Below, one piece after another: positions 8,213 to 15,766 of a stretch of DNA of 16,133 bases; the first letter of the stretch is position 1; every line of letters begins with the position of its first letter. The position numbers were made by a program, and so were the translations under genes. The notes under the pieces are model-generated. The model saw only the letters and a program-made list of their open reading frames with translations. It did not search any database and was not told the origin of the DNA. The stretch comes from Pseudomonadota bacterium (GTDB lineage: Bacteria > Pseudomonadota > Alphaproteobacteria > Azospirillales > Azospirillaceae): NCBI GenBank assembly GCA_023412175.1, contig JAEYOB010000609.1:1-16133 (forward strand). Reading direction: 5' to 3'.

Positions 8213-9517
8213 TCAGGCGGCCGAAGCCAGCGCGCGGCGCTTCTGGTCGATCATCTGGAAGTAGCTTTCCAGCCGGTTCTTGACGTTGGCGGCCGAGAAG
8301 TAGCGCGGGTCCACCAGGTCGGTCTCGATGAAGGCGCCGGGCTTGCCGGTGCGCTTCTCGATCTCGCGCATCATCAGGAGTTGGCCGGCCGAGAAGCTGT
8401 TGCAGCTCTTGATCGAGTTGATTAGCAGGCCGTCGGCCTCGTACTCGTTGATGTACTTCTCGAGCAGATCGACACGCTGCGGCAGATTCCGGTTGGTGTA
8501 ACAGCCTAGGCAGTAGTCGGCGAGGCTCTCCAACGGGTTGTCGGGGTCGTGGCGGAAGCCCAGGTCGTACATGCCGCCGACCTTGGTGTAACTGGAGGCG
8601 ACGACGACCGCGCCCTCGTCGTAGAACATCTTCCAGAAGTCGCGGAAGCTGGTCCAGTTGGGCGGCCCCTCGACCACCAACCGGTACTTCTGCTCCTTCA
8701 TCTCGCCTTCCGGCGTCAACGGCCCGAGGCCGAGGCGCATGCGTTCCTCGATCTCGGCGCGCAGCAGCTTGTAGTACTCGACGGCGTCCTCGGTGCCACG
8801 GAACGCGGTGAAGATCGGGCCGATGTAGTAGACGCCGCCGAAGTAGGCGTCGATCGGTGTCGGCTTGTTCTTCGCCGTCTCCAGCACCCACACGAGATCG
8901 TCCTCGGCCTTGGCCGAGCGGCGCAGGTTCTCGCGCAGGCGGTCGATGTCGAACTTGACGCCGGACACCTTCTCCAGCGCCGGGATGACGTCTTCCTTCA
9001 GCTGCTTGACGATGTAGTCGCGCATGTTCTGCGTCGTCTTGCCGTCACCCTGGTAGGGCACGTGCAGCATGACGGTCGGGCAGTTGTACTCGGCGCGCAG
9101 CAGCTCGAACCACTTCATGAAGGTGAAGCAGCCGGTGTAGCTCAGCAGCAGCAGATCGGGGTCGGGCAGCGGCTTGCCGTTGGGCGCGAGGTTGCCACGC
9201 TTCATCATGCCGATATCGGCCTTGACGTAGGTGCAGACGTCCTCGGAATGGCCACCCTTCTCAGCCTCCGTGATGAAGTTGCCCGAGAGCTTCTTCATCC
9301 CGTTCTGGATGGCGTTGATCTCCGGCAGGTTGTTGAGCATGTCGAAGCACATGATCAACTCGTTGAGGTTGCCGGGGACGAAGGTGGAGGCCACCTTGCG
9401 GCCGTGTTCCTTGGTGCTGGTCAGGAGATCGTAGTTGCGCGCGATCATCTCCTTCTGCTTCAGCATCGAGGCTTCTTTGATGACGTCGGCCTGGGTCTTG
9501 GGGGTCTGGGTGCTCAT
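8213..9517 (-). CDS. bcrB: Benzoyl-CoA reductase active-site subunit BcrB
   Basis: This is the 434-aa subunit of the ring-reducing BcrBC module, a relative of 2-hydroxyacyl-CoA dehydratase subunits. It binds [4Fe-4S] clusters and takes part in benzoyl-CoA binding. Conserved cysteines are seen in [13 protein letters not shown] (Cys95), [13 protein letters not shown] (Cys130), [11 protein letters not shown] and [12 protein letters not shown], consistent with cluster ligation by this fold. Length and sequence fit Thauera BcrB and R. palustris BadE. The ATG at 9517 overlaps the bcrC stop by four bases, so translation is probably coupled; the alternative GTG at 9529 would lie inside bcrC and lacks support. 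Confidence 0.93.
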   Translation of the reverse strand: MSTQTPKTQADVIKEASMLKQKEMIARNYDLLTSTKEHGRKVASTFVPGNLNELIMCFDMLNNLPEINAIQNGMKKLSGNFITEAEKGGHSEDVCTYVKADIGMMKRGNLAPNGKPLPDPDLLLLSYTGCFTFMKWFELLRAEYNCPTVMLHVPYQGDGKTTQNMRDYIVKQLKEDVIPALEKVSGVKFDIDRLRENLRRSAKAEDDLVWVLETAKNKPTPIDAYFGGVYYIGPIFTAFRGTEDAVEYYKLLRAEIEERMRLGLGPLTPEGEMKEQKYRLVVEGPPNWTSFRDFWKMFYDEGAVVVASSYTKVGGMYDLGFRHDPDNPLESLADYCLGCYTNRNLPQRVDLLEKYINEYEADGLLINSIKSCNSFSAGQLLMMREIEKRTGKPGAFIETDLVDPRYFSAANVKNRLESYFQMIDQKRRALASAA

Positions 9518-10695
9518 GCGGCGCTCCACAGCTTGATGGAGTCGGCAAAGGTGCCGGCCTGTTCGCGGATGGGCTGCATCTGCCCGGAATTCTCGGCGTA
9601 CTTGAAGGAGATGTACGGGACACCGTGCGCCTTCAGCCGGGCCTGCAGCATCGGGCGCTCCAGCAGCGCCGGGTCGCAGAAGCTGGGGGCGGCGAAGATC
9701 ACCCCCTCGGCCCCGGTCTTGCGCACGGACTGGAGCAGGAACTGGCCCTTGTCTTCCTCGCGCGCGACGTACTTGGCCGCCGTCTCGACCGACCGGCGCA
9801 GGAAGGCGGTGGCGAGATTGGCGAGCGGATCGCCCTCCAGCGGCACATCCTCAACCAGCCAGCGGTTCACCAGCATGAAGTCGTCATCGACGATGTAGCA
9901 GCCGGCCATCTCGATGGACTTGATGAGGTTGAGCGGCGGCTGCTCGCAGAAAGCGCCGTTCAGCACGACGCGGCAGTTGTCGCGCATCGGCCGGTCCTCG
10001 GCCTTGGCCGCGGCGAGATAGTCCTTCATCAGCTGCGTGTGCTCCTCGACCGGGAGCACGTTGCCGGCCCGCATCAGCAGGTAGACCTCGGCAGAAGGAG
10101 CCTTCCACGGCGTGGCGGCGCGGAATGCGTAGACCTCGCGCACCATCCGGCGGTTTTCATTGTAGACCGCGATGGAGTTGCGCAGTGCCTCATCGGTGAT
10201 CTTGGCGCCGCCCAGATGCTCCAGTTCCTCGCGGAGTTCCTGGAGTTCCTTGATGTAGTAGTTGCCGCCGACCTCGTCCTTGTAGTTCTGCGGCGTGTCG
10301 AAGAACTTCGTGTAGACGTTCGGGAACAGCAGCTTCCACATGCCCGACAGGTTGCGGATGACGTCGCAGACGAACGGGAACAACATGCCGTCGGCGAAGT
10401 CCAGCTTGCCGGTGATGCCCAACTCCAGCGTCGAGCGCGGAATGCGGCAGATGTAGCTCTGGTAGTAGGCGTCGCCGTGGATGACTTCCATGTTCTCGCC
10501 GCCGCCGAGGATGCCCAAGGGGAGCATGTTGGCGGCGTGGATCAGCTCGCGCGGCACGTAGACCGGCATGTAGCCGACGACCTTGCGGCCGGGGGCGGCG
10601 TTCTTCCAGGCACGCGCGGCGGTGAAGTCCAGGTCGTCGAAAAGGTCCTGGCAGCGCGCGGCGATGGCCGCGGTGGAAAGGGAGCTTGCGGGCAT
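9514..10695 (-). CDS. bcrC: Benzoyl-CoA reductase active-site subunit BcrC
   Basis: This is the 393-aa partner of BcrB in the benzoyl-CoA-reducing module, corresponding to R. palustris BadD. Family features are VVGYMPVYVPRELIHAANML (about 39-58), QSYICRIPRS near residues 79-88 and FPFVCDVIRNLSG near 106-118, whose cysteines are expected cluster ligands, and the C-terminal block APSFCDPALLERPML... followed by ISFKYAENSGQ and REQAGTFADSI. The BcrCBAD set marks the Thauera/Rhodopseudomonas subtype rather than the BzdNOPQ (Azoarcus) subtype; this subtype call is from remembered families. It starts three bases after the dch stop and overlaps bcrB. Confidence 0.93.
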   Translation of the reverse strand: MPASSLSTAAIAARCQDLFDDLDFTAARAWKNAAPGRKVVGYMPVYVPRELIHAANMLPLGILGGGENMEVIHGDAYYQSYICRIPRSTLELGITGKLDFADGMLFPFVCDVIRNLSGMWKLLFPNVYTKFFDTPQNYKDEVGGNYYIKELQELREELEHLGGAKITDEALRNSIAVYNENRRMVREVYAFRAATPWKAPSAEVYLLMRAGNVLPVEEHTQLMKDYLAAAKAEDRPMRDNCRVVLNGAFCEQPPLNLIKSIEMAGCYIVDDDFMLVNRWLVEDVPLEGDPLANLATAFLRRSVETAAKYVAREEDKGQFLLQSVRKTGAEGVIFAAPSFCDPALLERPMLQARLKAHGVPYISFKYAENSGQMQPIREQAGTFADSIKLWSAA

Positions 10696-10698
10696 GGT

Positions 10699-11481
10699 TC
10701 AGTGGTCCTCCCAGTGTGCGGCCCGCTTGTCGAGGAACGCCGTGAGACCTTCCACGGCATCGCGCGTCGACATCAGGCCGTCGATGTACAGTCGTTCGAG
10801 AGAAGCGAGCTTGCTGCGCACCCGCTCGACCATATCGAGACGGGCGGCGGCGACCGCGAAGCGCAGTGACGAGGCCGAATGCTTGGCGGCGTAAGCGTCG
10901 AACCACGCCAGCGCCGCCGCCTCCGGATCGTCGGCCACGGCGTTGAGCAGGCCGGTGCGCAACGCCTCCTCCGCACCGATGCTGCGGCCGGAATACAGCA
11001 GGTCTTCGGCAGCGCCGCGCTGCATGCGCTCCGGCAGCAGACAAGAGGCGGCCGGGGCGAAGACGCCCAGGATGATCTCCGGTTGGCCGAATTTGGCGTC
11101 GGGGGCCGCGAACAGCAGGTGACCGGCCGCCGCGACTTCCAGCCCGCCGCCGAGGCACTGGCCCTTGATGGACACCAGGATCGGCACGGGATAAGCCACC
11201 ATACGCAACACGACCTGGTGCAGCGCCGCCAGCATGCCCTTGAAGGTGTCGGGCATATGCTCCTGCACGCTGGCGCCGAAGCTGAAGTGTGGTCCCTCGT
11301 GGTCGAGCAGCACGGCACGGATTGCCGGTGCCTGCGGGTTGGGGAACGCCGCCGCGGATAACGCCACGTCGAGCGCTGCGATCATCGCCGCGTCAACGAT
11401 GTTGGCCTTCGGCCGGGCGAGCCGCAGCCGCAGCAAGCGGCCGTCACGCTCCCGCCAGACCTTGAGCGGGCTGTCGCTCAT
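10699..11481 (-). CDS. dch: Cyclohexa-1,5-diene-1-carbonyl-CoA hydratase
   Basis: This is a crotonase-family hydratase of 260 aa that adds water to the dienoyl-CoA made by benzoyl-CoA reductase, giving 6-hydroxycyclohex-1-ene-1-carbonyl-CoA. Signatures are FSFGASVQEHMP (66-77, oxyanion loop), SIKGQCLGGGLEVAAAGHLLFA (104-125) and KFGQPEIILGVFAP (130-143). The SFGASVxEHMP wording is typical of Dch rather than of general enoyl-CoA hydratases, which read ADLKE here. Length matches Thauera Dch (about 258). The ATG at 11479-11481 shares one base with the oah stop (TGATG), implying coupled translation. Confidence 0.92.
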   Translation of the reverse strand: MSDSPLKVWRERDGRLLRLRLARPKANIVDAAMIAALDVALSAAAFPNPQAPAIRAVLLDHEGPHFSFGASVQEHMPDTFKGMLAALHQVVLRMVAYPVPILVSIKGQCLGGGLEVAAAGHLLFAAPDAKFGQPEIILGVFAPAASCLLPERMQRGAAEDLLYSGRSIGAEEALRTGLLNAVADDPEAAALAWFDAYAAKHSASSLRFAVAAARLDMVERVRSKLASLERLYIDGLMSTRDAVEGLTAFLDKRAAHWEDH

Positions 11482-12629
11482 CAGACGGCCCCCTTGGCGG
11501 CCGGCATCAGGCTTTCGGTCAGTTCCGGCGTCCACGGCGTGCCCACGGCCAACGCCTGACGCAGCGCCACGAAGTCGATCTCGCGGTCTTCCTTGGTGCC
11601 CTCGTTGAAGGCGCGGAAGCCGGCGCGCGCCTCGGTCATCATGTTGAGGGCCAGCCAGGCGCGGGCGTTCTCCTTGTTGGCGTTCCAGGCGTCGAGCTTG
11701 GGCTTTCGGATCTCTTCGATGCTCTTGGTGGTACAGTCCGGGAAGGTCAGCAGCAACTTCGAGCACAGCGCCTCGACCCGCTCGTCCAGCATGGACAAAT
11801 CCACCACCCCCCGCTTCATCACCGCCTTGCCGGCGGCGAGATCGTCGCCGGTCTTGGCCTCGCCGTGCAGGATTCGGCCGTATTCGTCGAGGTACTTCTC
11901 GGTCCACACCAGCGGATTGGCGACGTACTTGCCGTCCACCTTGAGCGCCGGGACGATGTCGGTGATCATGCCCTCGCGGTAGGCGCGGTGCGCCGACCAG
12001 GGCTCGCACAGCACGCCGGACTCCATGGCGCGCTCGTTGCCGACCAGGACGGGCAGGAAGTCAGTGGCACCGCCGATAGGGGCGGAGCCGTGCTTGGGGC
12101 CGGCCTGCCCGAAGCGGGCGAGGTCCTGCGCAACGGTGAAGTCGCAGGCCATGCCGATCTCCTGCCCGCCGCCGATGCGCATGCCGTTGACGCGGCAGAT
12201 CACCGGCTTGTCGCAGGCCAGGATAGCCGAGACCATGTCGTTGAACAGCCGCATGTACTGCCGGTATTCCTGCGGGTTGCCGGCGTAGTACTCGGCGTAT
12301 TCCTTGGTGTTGCCGCCGGTGCAGAACGCCTTGTCGCCGGCCCCGGTGAACACCACGCACACCACGTCGCGGGCGTTGGAGGCGGCGCGGAAGGCGAGGA
12401 TCACCTTCTTCACCATGTCGGTGGTGTAGCTGTTGAACTGCGCCGGGTTGTTCAGCGTGATCCAGGCGTTGAACAGGCCGGCGGCGACGCTGCCGTCCGG
12501 ACGGCGGGCCGGACGCTTCTCGAACAGCACGCTGGGGGCCGGGCCATTGAACTCCACGGCCGCGAGGTCGTGGTCCTTAACCTCGGCCGGGGCGGTGCTG
12601 CGGATGACGGAGTTGGTGTCGGCTGTCAT
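11481..12629 (-). CDS. oah: 6-oxocyclohex-1-ene-1-carbonyl-CoA hydrolase
   Basis: This is a crotonase-superfamily ring hydrolase of 382 aa. It adds water to 6-oxocyclohexenecarbonyl-CoA and then cleaves the C-C bond hydrolytically to give 3-hydroxypimelyl-CoA. Evidence is AFCTGGNTKEYAEYYAGNP (101-119), VNGMRIGGGQEIGMACDF (147-164) and FGQAGPKHGSAPIGGATDF (173-191), which are characteristic of Oah/BzdY/BamA-type hydrolases and absent from ordinary crotonases. The start at ATG 12629 has GGGAGG about ten bases upstream; a longer in-frame reading runs into had. It follows the had stop by 17 bases. Confidence 0.94.
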   Translation of the reverse strand: MTADTNSVIRSTAPAEVKDHDLAAVEFNGPAPSVLFEKRPARRPDGSVAAGLFNAWITLNNPAQFNSYTTDMVKKVILAFRAASNARDVVCVVFTGAGDKAFCTGGNTKEYAEYYAGNPQEYRQYMRLFNDMVSAILACDKPVICRVNGMRIGGGQEIGMACDFTVAQDLARFGQAGPKHGSAPIGGATDFLPVLVGNERAMESGVLCEPWSAHRAYREGMITDIVPALKVDGKYVANPLVWTEKYLDEYGRILHGEAKTGDDLAAGKAVMKRGVVDLSMLDERVEALCSKLLLTFPDCTTKSIEEIRKPKLDAWNANKENARAWLALNMMTEARAGFRAFNEGTKEDREIDFVALRQALAVGTPWTPELTESLMPAAKGAV

Positions 12630-12646
12630 TGTTCTAATTCCTCCCG

Positions 12647-13711
12647 TCACGCCGCCGGCACGAGGATGGCGCGGCGCTTGAGCGTGCGCGCGTGGGCCTC
12701 GTGGAAGACGTGGTTGATGTCGTTGAGCGGATGGCGCTCCACGAAGGGCGCCAGCTTGATCCGGCCGTCGAGCACGAGGTCGAGGGCGGCGGGGTAAAGT
12801 TCCGGCGGGCAGCCCCAGTTGCCGAGCGCGCGGGCGTGGAAGGCCATCAGGTTGGACAGCCGCACCTCCACCTTGTCCATGGTGAAGCCGACAACGCACA
12901 GCGTGGCGCCGTGGACCAGCAGGTTGTAGGCAGTGGTCTGGCCGGCCCCGGTACCGGAGCACTCGAAGATCACCCACTCGCGCTGGCTCAGGCCCCGCGC
13001 CTTGGCAAAGGCACCGATCTCCTTCTTCAGCGCGCGCGGGTCGAACTCCCGCACGTTGAAGGTCTTGGCAGCACCGTACTCGGCCAGCGCGTTCAACTTG
13101 TCCTGATCGACGTCCAGGGCCACGACGGTCGCCCCAAAGGCGGCGGCGATCTGCACGCAGTGGGTGCCCACCCCGCCGACGCCGATGACGATGGCAAGCT
13201 GGCCGGGCGCCACGCCCGCCTGCACCACCGCCTGGTACGGCGTCGTCACCGCGTCGGCGACCCCCCAGACGTCGGCCAGGGTCAGGCCGGCGGCGGCAAG
13301 GCGCGCCTCATCGACCGGGCACAGACCCTTGGCGGGCACCACGACGTGGGTGGCGAAGCCGCCCTGAATATCGTTGCCGGGCATCTTCTGGTTCGGGCAG
13401 ATGGTGCCCTTGCCGCGCCGGCACAGGTCGCATTCGCCGCAGGGCATCACCGCCGGAACGATCACCGCCTTGCCCAGCCAGGACTCGGCTCCGGCCCCAG
13501 CCTGCGTCACGCGGCCGGAAATCTCATGTCCAAGGGCCAACGGCAGCGGCTGGTTGGTGCGCACGCCGTCGTAGTAGTAGCCGAGATCGGTGTGGCAGAC
13601 GCCGCAGCCTGCGACCTGTACCACCACCTCGCCTGGGCCCGGAGTGGGATCCATCGGCACCTGCGCCATCGGTTCGCCCGCGGCGGTCATCACCCAACGA
13701 TGCGGCGACAA
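12647..13711 (-). CDS. had: 6-hydroxycyclohex-1-ene-1-carbonyl-CoA dehydrogenase
   Basis: This is a zinc-type medium-chain alcohol dehydrogenase of 354 aa that oxidises the Dch product to 6-oxocyclohex-1-ene-1-carbonyl-CoA with NAD+. Catalytic zinc ligands are Cys39 (GVCHTDL) and His62 (GHE). Structural zinc cysteines are 91, 94, 97 and 105 (CGECDLC...IC). The NAD fold shows GVGGVG (177-182) and Asp200 at the end of the second strand, favouring NAD+. The opening [10 protein letters not shown] resembles Thauera Had. The apparent start is TTG at 13711, supported by GAAGGAGA just upstream; the first ATG is seven codons later and has no good ribosome site. It is the first gene of the operon, so the operon promoter should lie immediately upstream. 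Confidence 0.92.
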   Translation of the reverse strand: MSPHRWVMTAAGEPMAQVPMDPTPGPGEVVVQVAGCGVCHTDLGYYYDGVRTNQPLPLALGHEISGRVTQAGAGAESWLGKAVIVPAVMPCGECDLCRRGKGTICPNQKMPGNDIQGGFATHVVVPAKGLCPVDEARLAAAGLTLADVWGVADAVTTPYQAVVQAGVAPGQLAIVIGVGGVGTHCVQIAAAFGATVVALDVDQDKLNALAEYGAAKTFNVREFDPRALKKEIGAFAKARGLSQREWVIFECSGTGAGQTTAYNLLVHGATLCVVGFTMDKVEVRLSNLMAFHARALGNWGCPPELYPAALDLVLDGRIKLAPFVERHPLNDINHVFHEAHARTLKRRAILVPAA

Positions 13712-13750
13712 GCTCGTCTCCTTCGTGCTCGGGGTCTTCGTGGGGTCACC

Positions 13751-13781
13751 GCGTTGCGATTTAATCGTAACGCGGCGTTAC
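13751..13781. promoter_or_regulatory. Overlapping palindromes (candidate operator) upstream of had
   Basis: Two overlapping dyads share their middle arm. The first is imperfect: GCGTTGCGAT (13751-13760) and ATCGTAACGC (13764-13773) with one mismatch. The second is perfect: GTAACGC (13767-13773) and GCGTTAC (13775-13781) around a single G. The result is three alternating GCGTT-type half-sites in 31 bp, centred about 55 bases before the had start. On the minus strand a possible -10 (TACGAT, 13769-13764) falls inside the dyads, so occupancy would be expected to repress. Which protein binds is unknown; the nearby Rrf2 regulator is a candidate. Confidence 0.55.
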
Positions 13782-13783
13782 CT

Positions 13784-13828
13784 CCGTCAATTGGGTATAG
13801 AAGTACCGATTTACCTAATTGCCGTCAA
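13784..13828 (-). promoter_or_regulatory. Possible had promoter elements: repeated TTGACGG boxes
   Basis: Two minus-strand TTGACGG boxes occur in direct repeat (13790-13784 and 13828-13822), each followed closely by GGTAA. Each could be a sigma70-like -35. The proximal box lies 15 bases from TACGAT, a short spacer. The distal box lies 17 bases from a weak TACTTC. They could instead be activator half-sites. This is a candidate only. Confidence 0.35.
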
Positions 13829-13941
13829 GTGCCTTTTGCGGCACTGAAGATCAGCCCCATCACCACAGCCCCCCGGACCATGCCGAACTGAACCGCGCCG
13901 GAATTTCCGGAGGCCCCATTTCCTGAGAGGATGGGGTCATC

Positions 13942-14271
13942 ATGACGAAACAGGCAGCCCCCAAATACGCCCGCGAAGTCAGCAAGCGCGCGGTTCGGAT
14001 GGCGTTCGATCACGAAGGGGAGCACGCCTCGCAGTGGGCGGCGATCGGCTCGATCACGGCGAAGATCGGCTGCAATCCCGAGACGCTGCGGGGCTGGGTC
14101 CGGCAGGCCGAACGCGACCAGGGCAAGCGGCCGGGGCCGACGACAGACGAGCGGGAGCGGATCAAGGCGCCGGAGCGCGAGAACCGCGAGTTGCGCCAAG
14201 CGAACGAGATCCTGCGCAAGGCGTCGGCGTACTTTGCTCAGGCGGAGTTCGACCGCCCGTTCAGGAAATGA
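13942..14271 (+). CDS. IS3-family transposase OrfA (helix-turn-helix protein)
   Basis: This 109-aa protein of the IS3 OrfA/InsE type carries an N-terminal helix-turn-helix. KYAREVSKRAVRMAFDH is followed by a Trp-containing helix, and NPETLRGWVRQAERDQG (about 50-66) is typical. A C-terminal leucine-zipper-like helix follows (ERIKAPERENRELRQANEILRKASAYFAQAEFDR). In intact elements OrfA and OrfB form the transposase by ribosomal frameshifting. Here the reading frame is whole, and its TGA overlaps the orfB ATG. It probably has no function without OrfB, though it could still bind the element's ends. Confidence 0.9.
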   Translation: MTKQAAPKYAREVSKRAVRMAFDHEGEHASQWAAIGSITAKIGCNPETLRGWVRQAERDQGKRPGPTTDERERIKAPERENRELRQANEILRKASAYFAQAEFDRPFRK

Positions 14272-14581
14272 TCGTCTTTATCGACGCTCACTGTGCCGTC
14301 CACGGGGTCGAGCTGATCTGCAAAGTGCTGCCGATCGCCCCGTCCACTTATCACGCTCATGCCGCCCGGCGGGCCGATCCGTCCAAGGCGCCGGCCCGCT
14401 CGCACAGCGACACGGAGCTGAGGGAGGCTATCCGGCGGATCTGGGACGTTCGCCACCCTGGAATGGGTGGACTGGTTCAACCACCGGCGCCTGCTCGAAC
14501 CTATCGGCAACATCCCTCCCGCCGAGGCGGAGGCGCGTTATCATGCTCAAACCGAGAACGTCCCCATGGCGGCGCGGTTCA
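14268..14581 (+). pseudogene. IS3-family transposase OrfB, internally deleted and frameshifted
   Basis: The frame starting at ATG 14268 encodes the OrfB N-terminus (MIVFIDAHCAVHGVELICKV, then PIAPSTYHAH and REAIRRIWD) up to about 14447. From 14449 another frame encodes the OrfB C-terminus (FATLEWVDWFNHRRLLEPIG, then NIPPAEAEARY). About 62 N-terminal and 45 C-terminal residues remain of roughly 280, so the integrase core with its DDE triad is lost. The expected stop near the right end is also missing; the C-terminal frame runs through the inverted repeat into flanking DNA. Confidence 0.87.
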
Positions 14582-14641
14582 GTGCCGGCCGGCCCTACAG
14601 CGTTGTCGTCTGGCGTGAAGCCCCAACGCCGCAAGGAGTCG

Positions 14642-15106
14642 TCAATCGCCGAGCACCGAGACGACTCCCTCGGGCCTGGGCGGCGCCCGCCGGGGATGTC
14701 GTTCCGCAGCGATCAGCTTCAGCATGGTCGCCACGGAGATCGAGCTGAGCGTTACCCGGGTGATGTCCTCGATCTCCTCCAGCACGTTGCCGAGGACCCG
14801 CCCCTCCGGTGTGGCATCAGCCGCCTCACGCCCGCTATCACCGGACGAGTCCACATCCTCGAACAGACGGATGAGATCAAGGAGCGTGATGCGCTTGGCG
14901 TTGCCGACAAAGCGGTAACCGCCGCCGGCGCCGCGCACCGCCTCGACCAGGCCGGCCCGGCCCAGCGAGCGCAGCACCTTGGACAGGTGGTTGACCGAAA
15001 TTCCAAAGCGATCGGCAATCTCAGTGGCCGAGAACTGCTTATCCGAATCGGACGCCAACTCGAGAATGGCGTACAACGCCAAGCGCGTGGCCACCTGCAG
15101 TCTCAT
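14642..15106 (-). CDS. Rrf2-family transcriptional regulator (BadM-like), without cysteines
   Basis: This 154-aa winged-helix regulator of the Rrf2 family opens MRLQVATRLALYAILELA. The helix-turn-helix spans about 27-53 (SATEIADRFGISVNHLSKVL) and the wing is RGAGGGYRF (58-66). Family members such as IscR and NsrR sense through a [2Fe-2S] or [4Fe-4S] cluster held by three cysteines near residues 90-110; this protein has no cysteine at all, and that region reads DSSGDSGREAADATPEG. In R. palustris an Rrf2 protein, BadM, represses the benzoyl-CoA reductase operon, so a similar role here is plausible. ATG 15106 is preferred over an in-frame TTG at 15112. The GNAT stop lies three bases upstream of the ATG, so the two genes are probably cotranscribed. 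Confidence 0.85.
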   Translation of the reverse strand: MRLQVATRLALYAILELASDSDKQFSATEIADRFGISVNHLSKVLRSLGRAGLVEAVRGAGGGYRFVGNAKRITLLDLIRLFEDVDSSGDSGREAADATPEGRVLGNVLEEIEDITRVTLSSISVATMLKLIAAERHPRRAPPRPEGVVSVLGD

Positions 15107-15108
15107 GA

Positions 15109-15573
15109 TCAAAGGCCTTTTTCGAGTTCAATGAAGGGCCCCGCCCGCATGCCCTGGCTCCGGAAAAAGGACATCAGCAGCGTCTGGTCCTTACGGACCA
15201 TCGTGCGGACGGTGCTCACGCCCGCCAGGCGGAAGCACGCACAGATCGTGTCTACCAGAAGCGACGCCACCCCCTGAAGCCGAGCGCCCGGCTTCACGTT
15301 CACGGCAAAGATCCAGCCACTTGGACGCGAGCCGAACTCCCAGGCGCGGATCTCCCCAACAATGAAGCCGACCAGGGTGTCGCCACTTTCCGCGATGATG
15401 AAGAAGCGATCCAAGCGGTTCTGTCCATACCACTCATACTGCTCTGTCCAATACTGCTCCTTCGCAAGCCCGGTGATCTCGGCGTCAAGAGCGATCACAC
15501 CAGGCAAATCGGAGGGCTCAGCCGGACGGGTGCTCAGCGTCGCTTCGGTGGGTGCGGCGGTCCGGGGCGGCAT
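15109..15573 (-). CDS. Single-domain GNAT acetyltransferase (possibly BadL-like)
   Basis: This is a GNAT-fold protein of 154 aa from ATG 15573. Core features are RPAEPSDLPGVIALDAEITG, the AWEFGSRPSGWIF strand, and a canonical acetyl-CoA loop VKPGARLQGVASLL (R-x-x-G-x-A), ending MSFFRSQGMRAGPFIELEKGL. It is related to both halves of the tandem-GNAT protein encoded at 4559-5485. AGGA eight bases before 15573 supports this start. The frame is open back to 15924, with ATGs at 15639 and 15774, but the added residues show no family match and cover AT-rich promoter-like DNA. It sits directly upstream of the Rrf2 gene. As I recall, R. palustris also has an acetyltransferase gene, badL, beside badM. 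The substrate is unknown. Confidence 0.82.
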   Translation of the reverse strand: MPPRTAAPTEATLSTRPAEPSDLPGVIALDAEITGLAKEQYWTEQYEWYGQNRLDRFFIIAESGDTLVGFIVGEIRAWEFGSRPSGWIFAVNVKPGARLQGVASLLVDTICACFRLAGVSTVRTMVRKDQTLLMSFFRSQGMRAGPFIELEKGL

Positions 15574-15766
15574 CTCTGCATTCCTGTCGACGATCACGCG
15601 AAGTGAACGGGAAGCACGGGGTATCGGGAAATTCGTCATCCAAGTACCCCATAAATGGTGAGTGCGCCCAGCGTCGGCAACGCCGATCCACACCACGCCT
15701 GCATAGCAAGCAGCCGCTTCGTCATCCTGCAAGACATACCCTGATCTCCGCCACCAACGAAGGCTC

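Larger units (their letters stand above)
13889..14581 (+). mobile_element. Internally deleted IS3-family insertion sequence
   Basis: The 693-bp remnant is bounded by terminal inverted repeats. The left end begins TGAACCGCGCCGGAAT at 13889. The right end, read on the minus strand from 14581, begins TGAACCGCGCCGCCAT (14 of 16 identical). Inside is an intact orfA, then only the N-terminal and C-terminal pieces of orfB joined near 14448. Complete elements of this kind are about 1.2 kb, so roughly 500 bp containing the catalytic DDE domain is gone. No target-site duplication is evident in the flanks. The element cannot move by itself. Confidence 0.88.

Noticed and set aside
6771..8264. 497-codon plus-strand frame opposite bcrA
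   Set aside because: It is antisense to bcrA/bcrD, which have clear catalytic motifs. The composition is that of a shadow frame.
13829..13888. Short minus-strand peptide frame just left of the insertion element, considered as a gene remnant
   Set aside because: It runs out of the element's DNA into the flank and matches nothing I recognise. It is too short to call.
13885..14585. Target-site duplication around the IS3-family element
   Set aside because: The bases before 13889 and after 14581 do not match for three, four or five positions.
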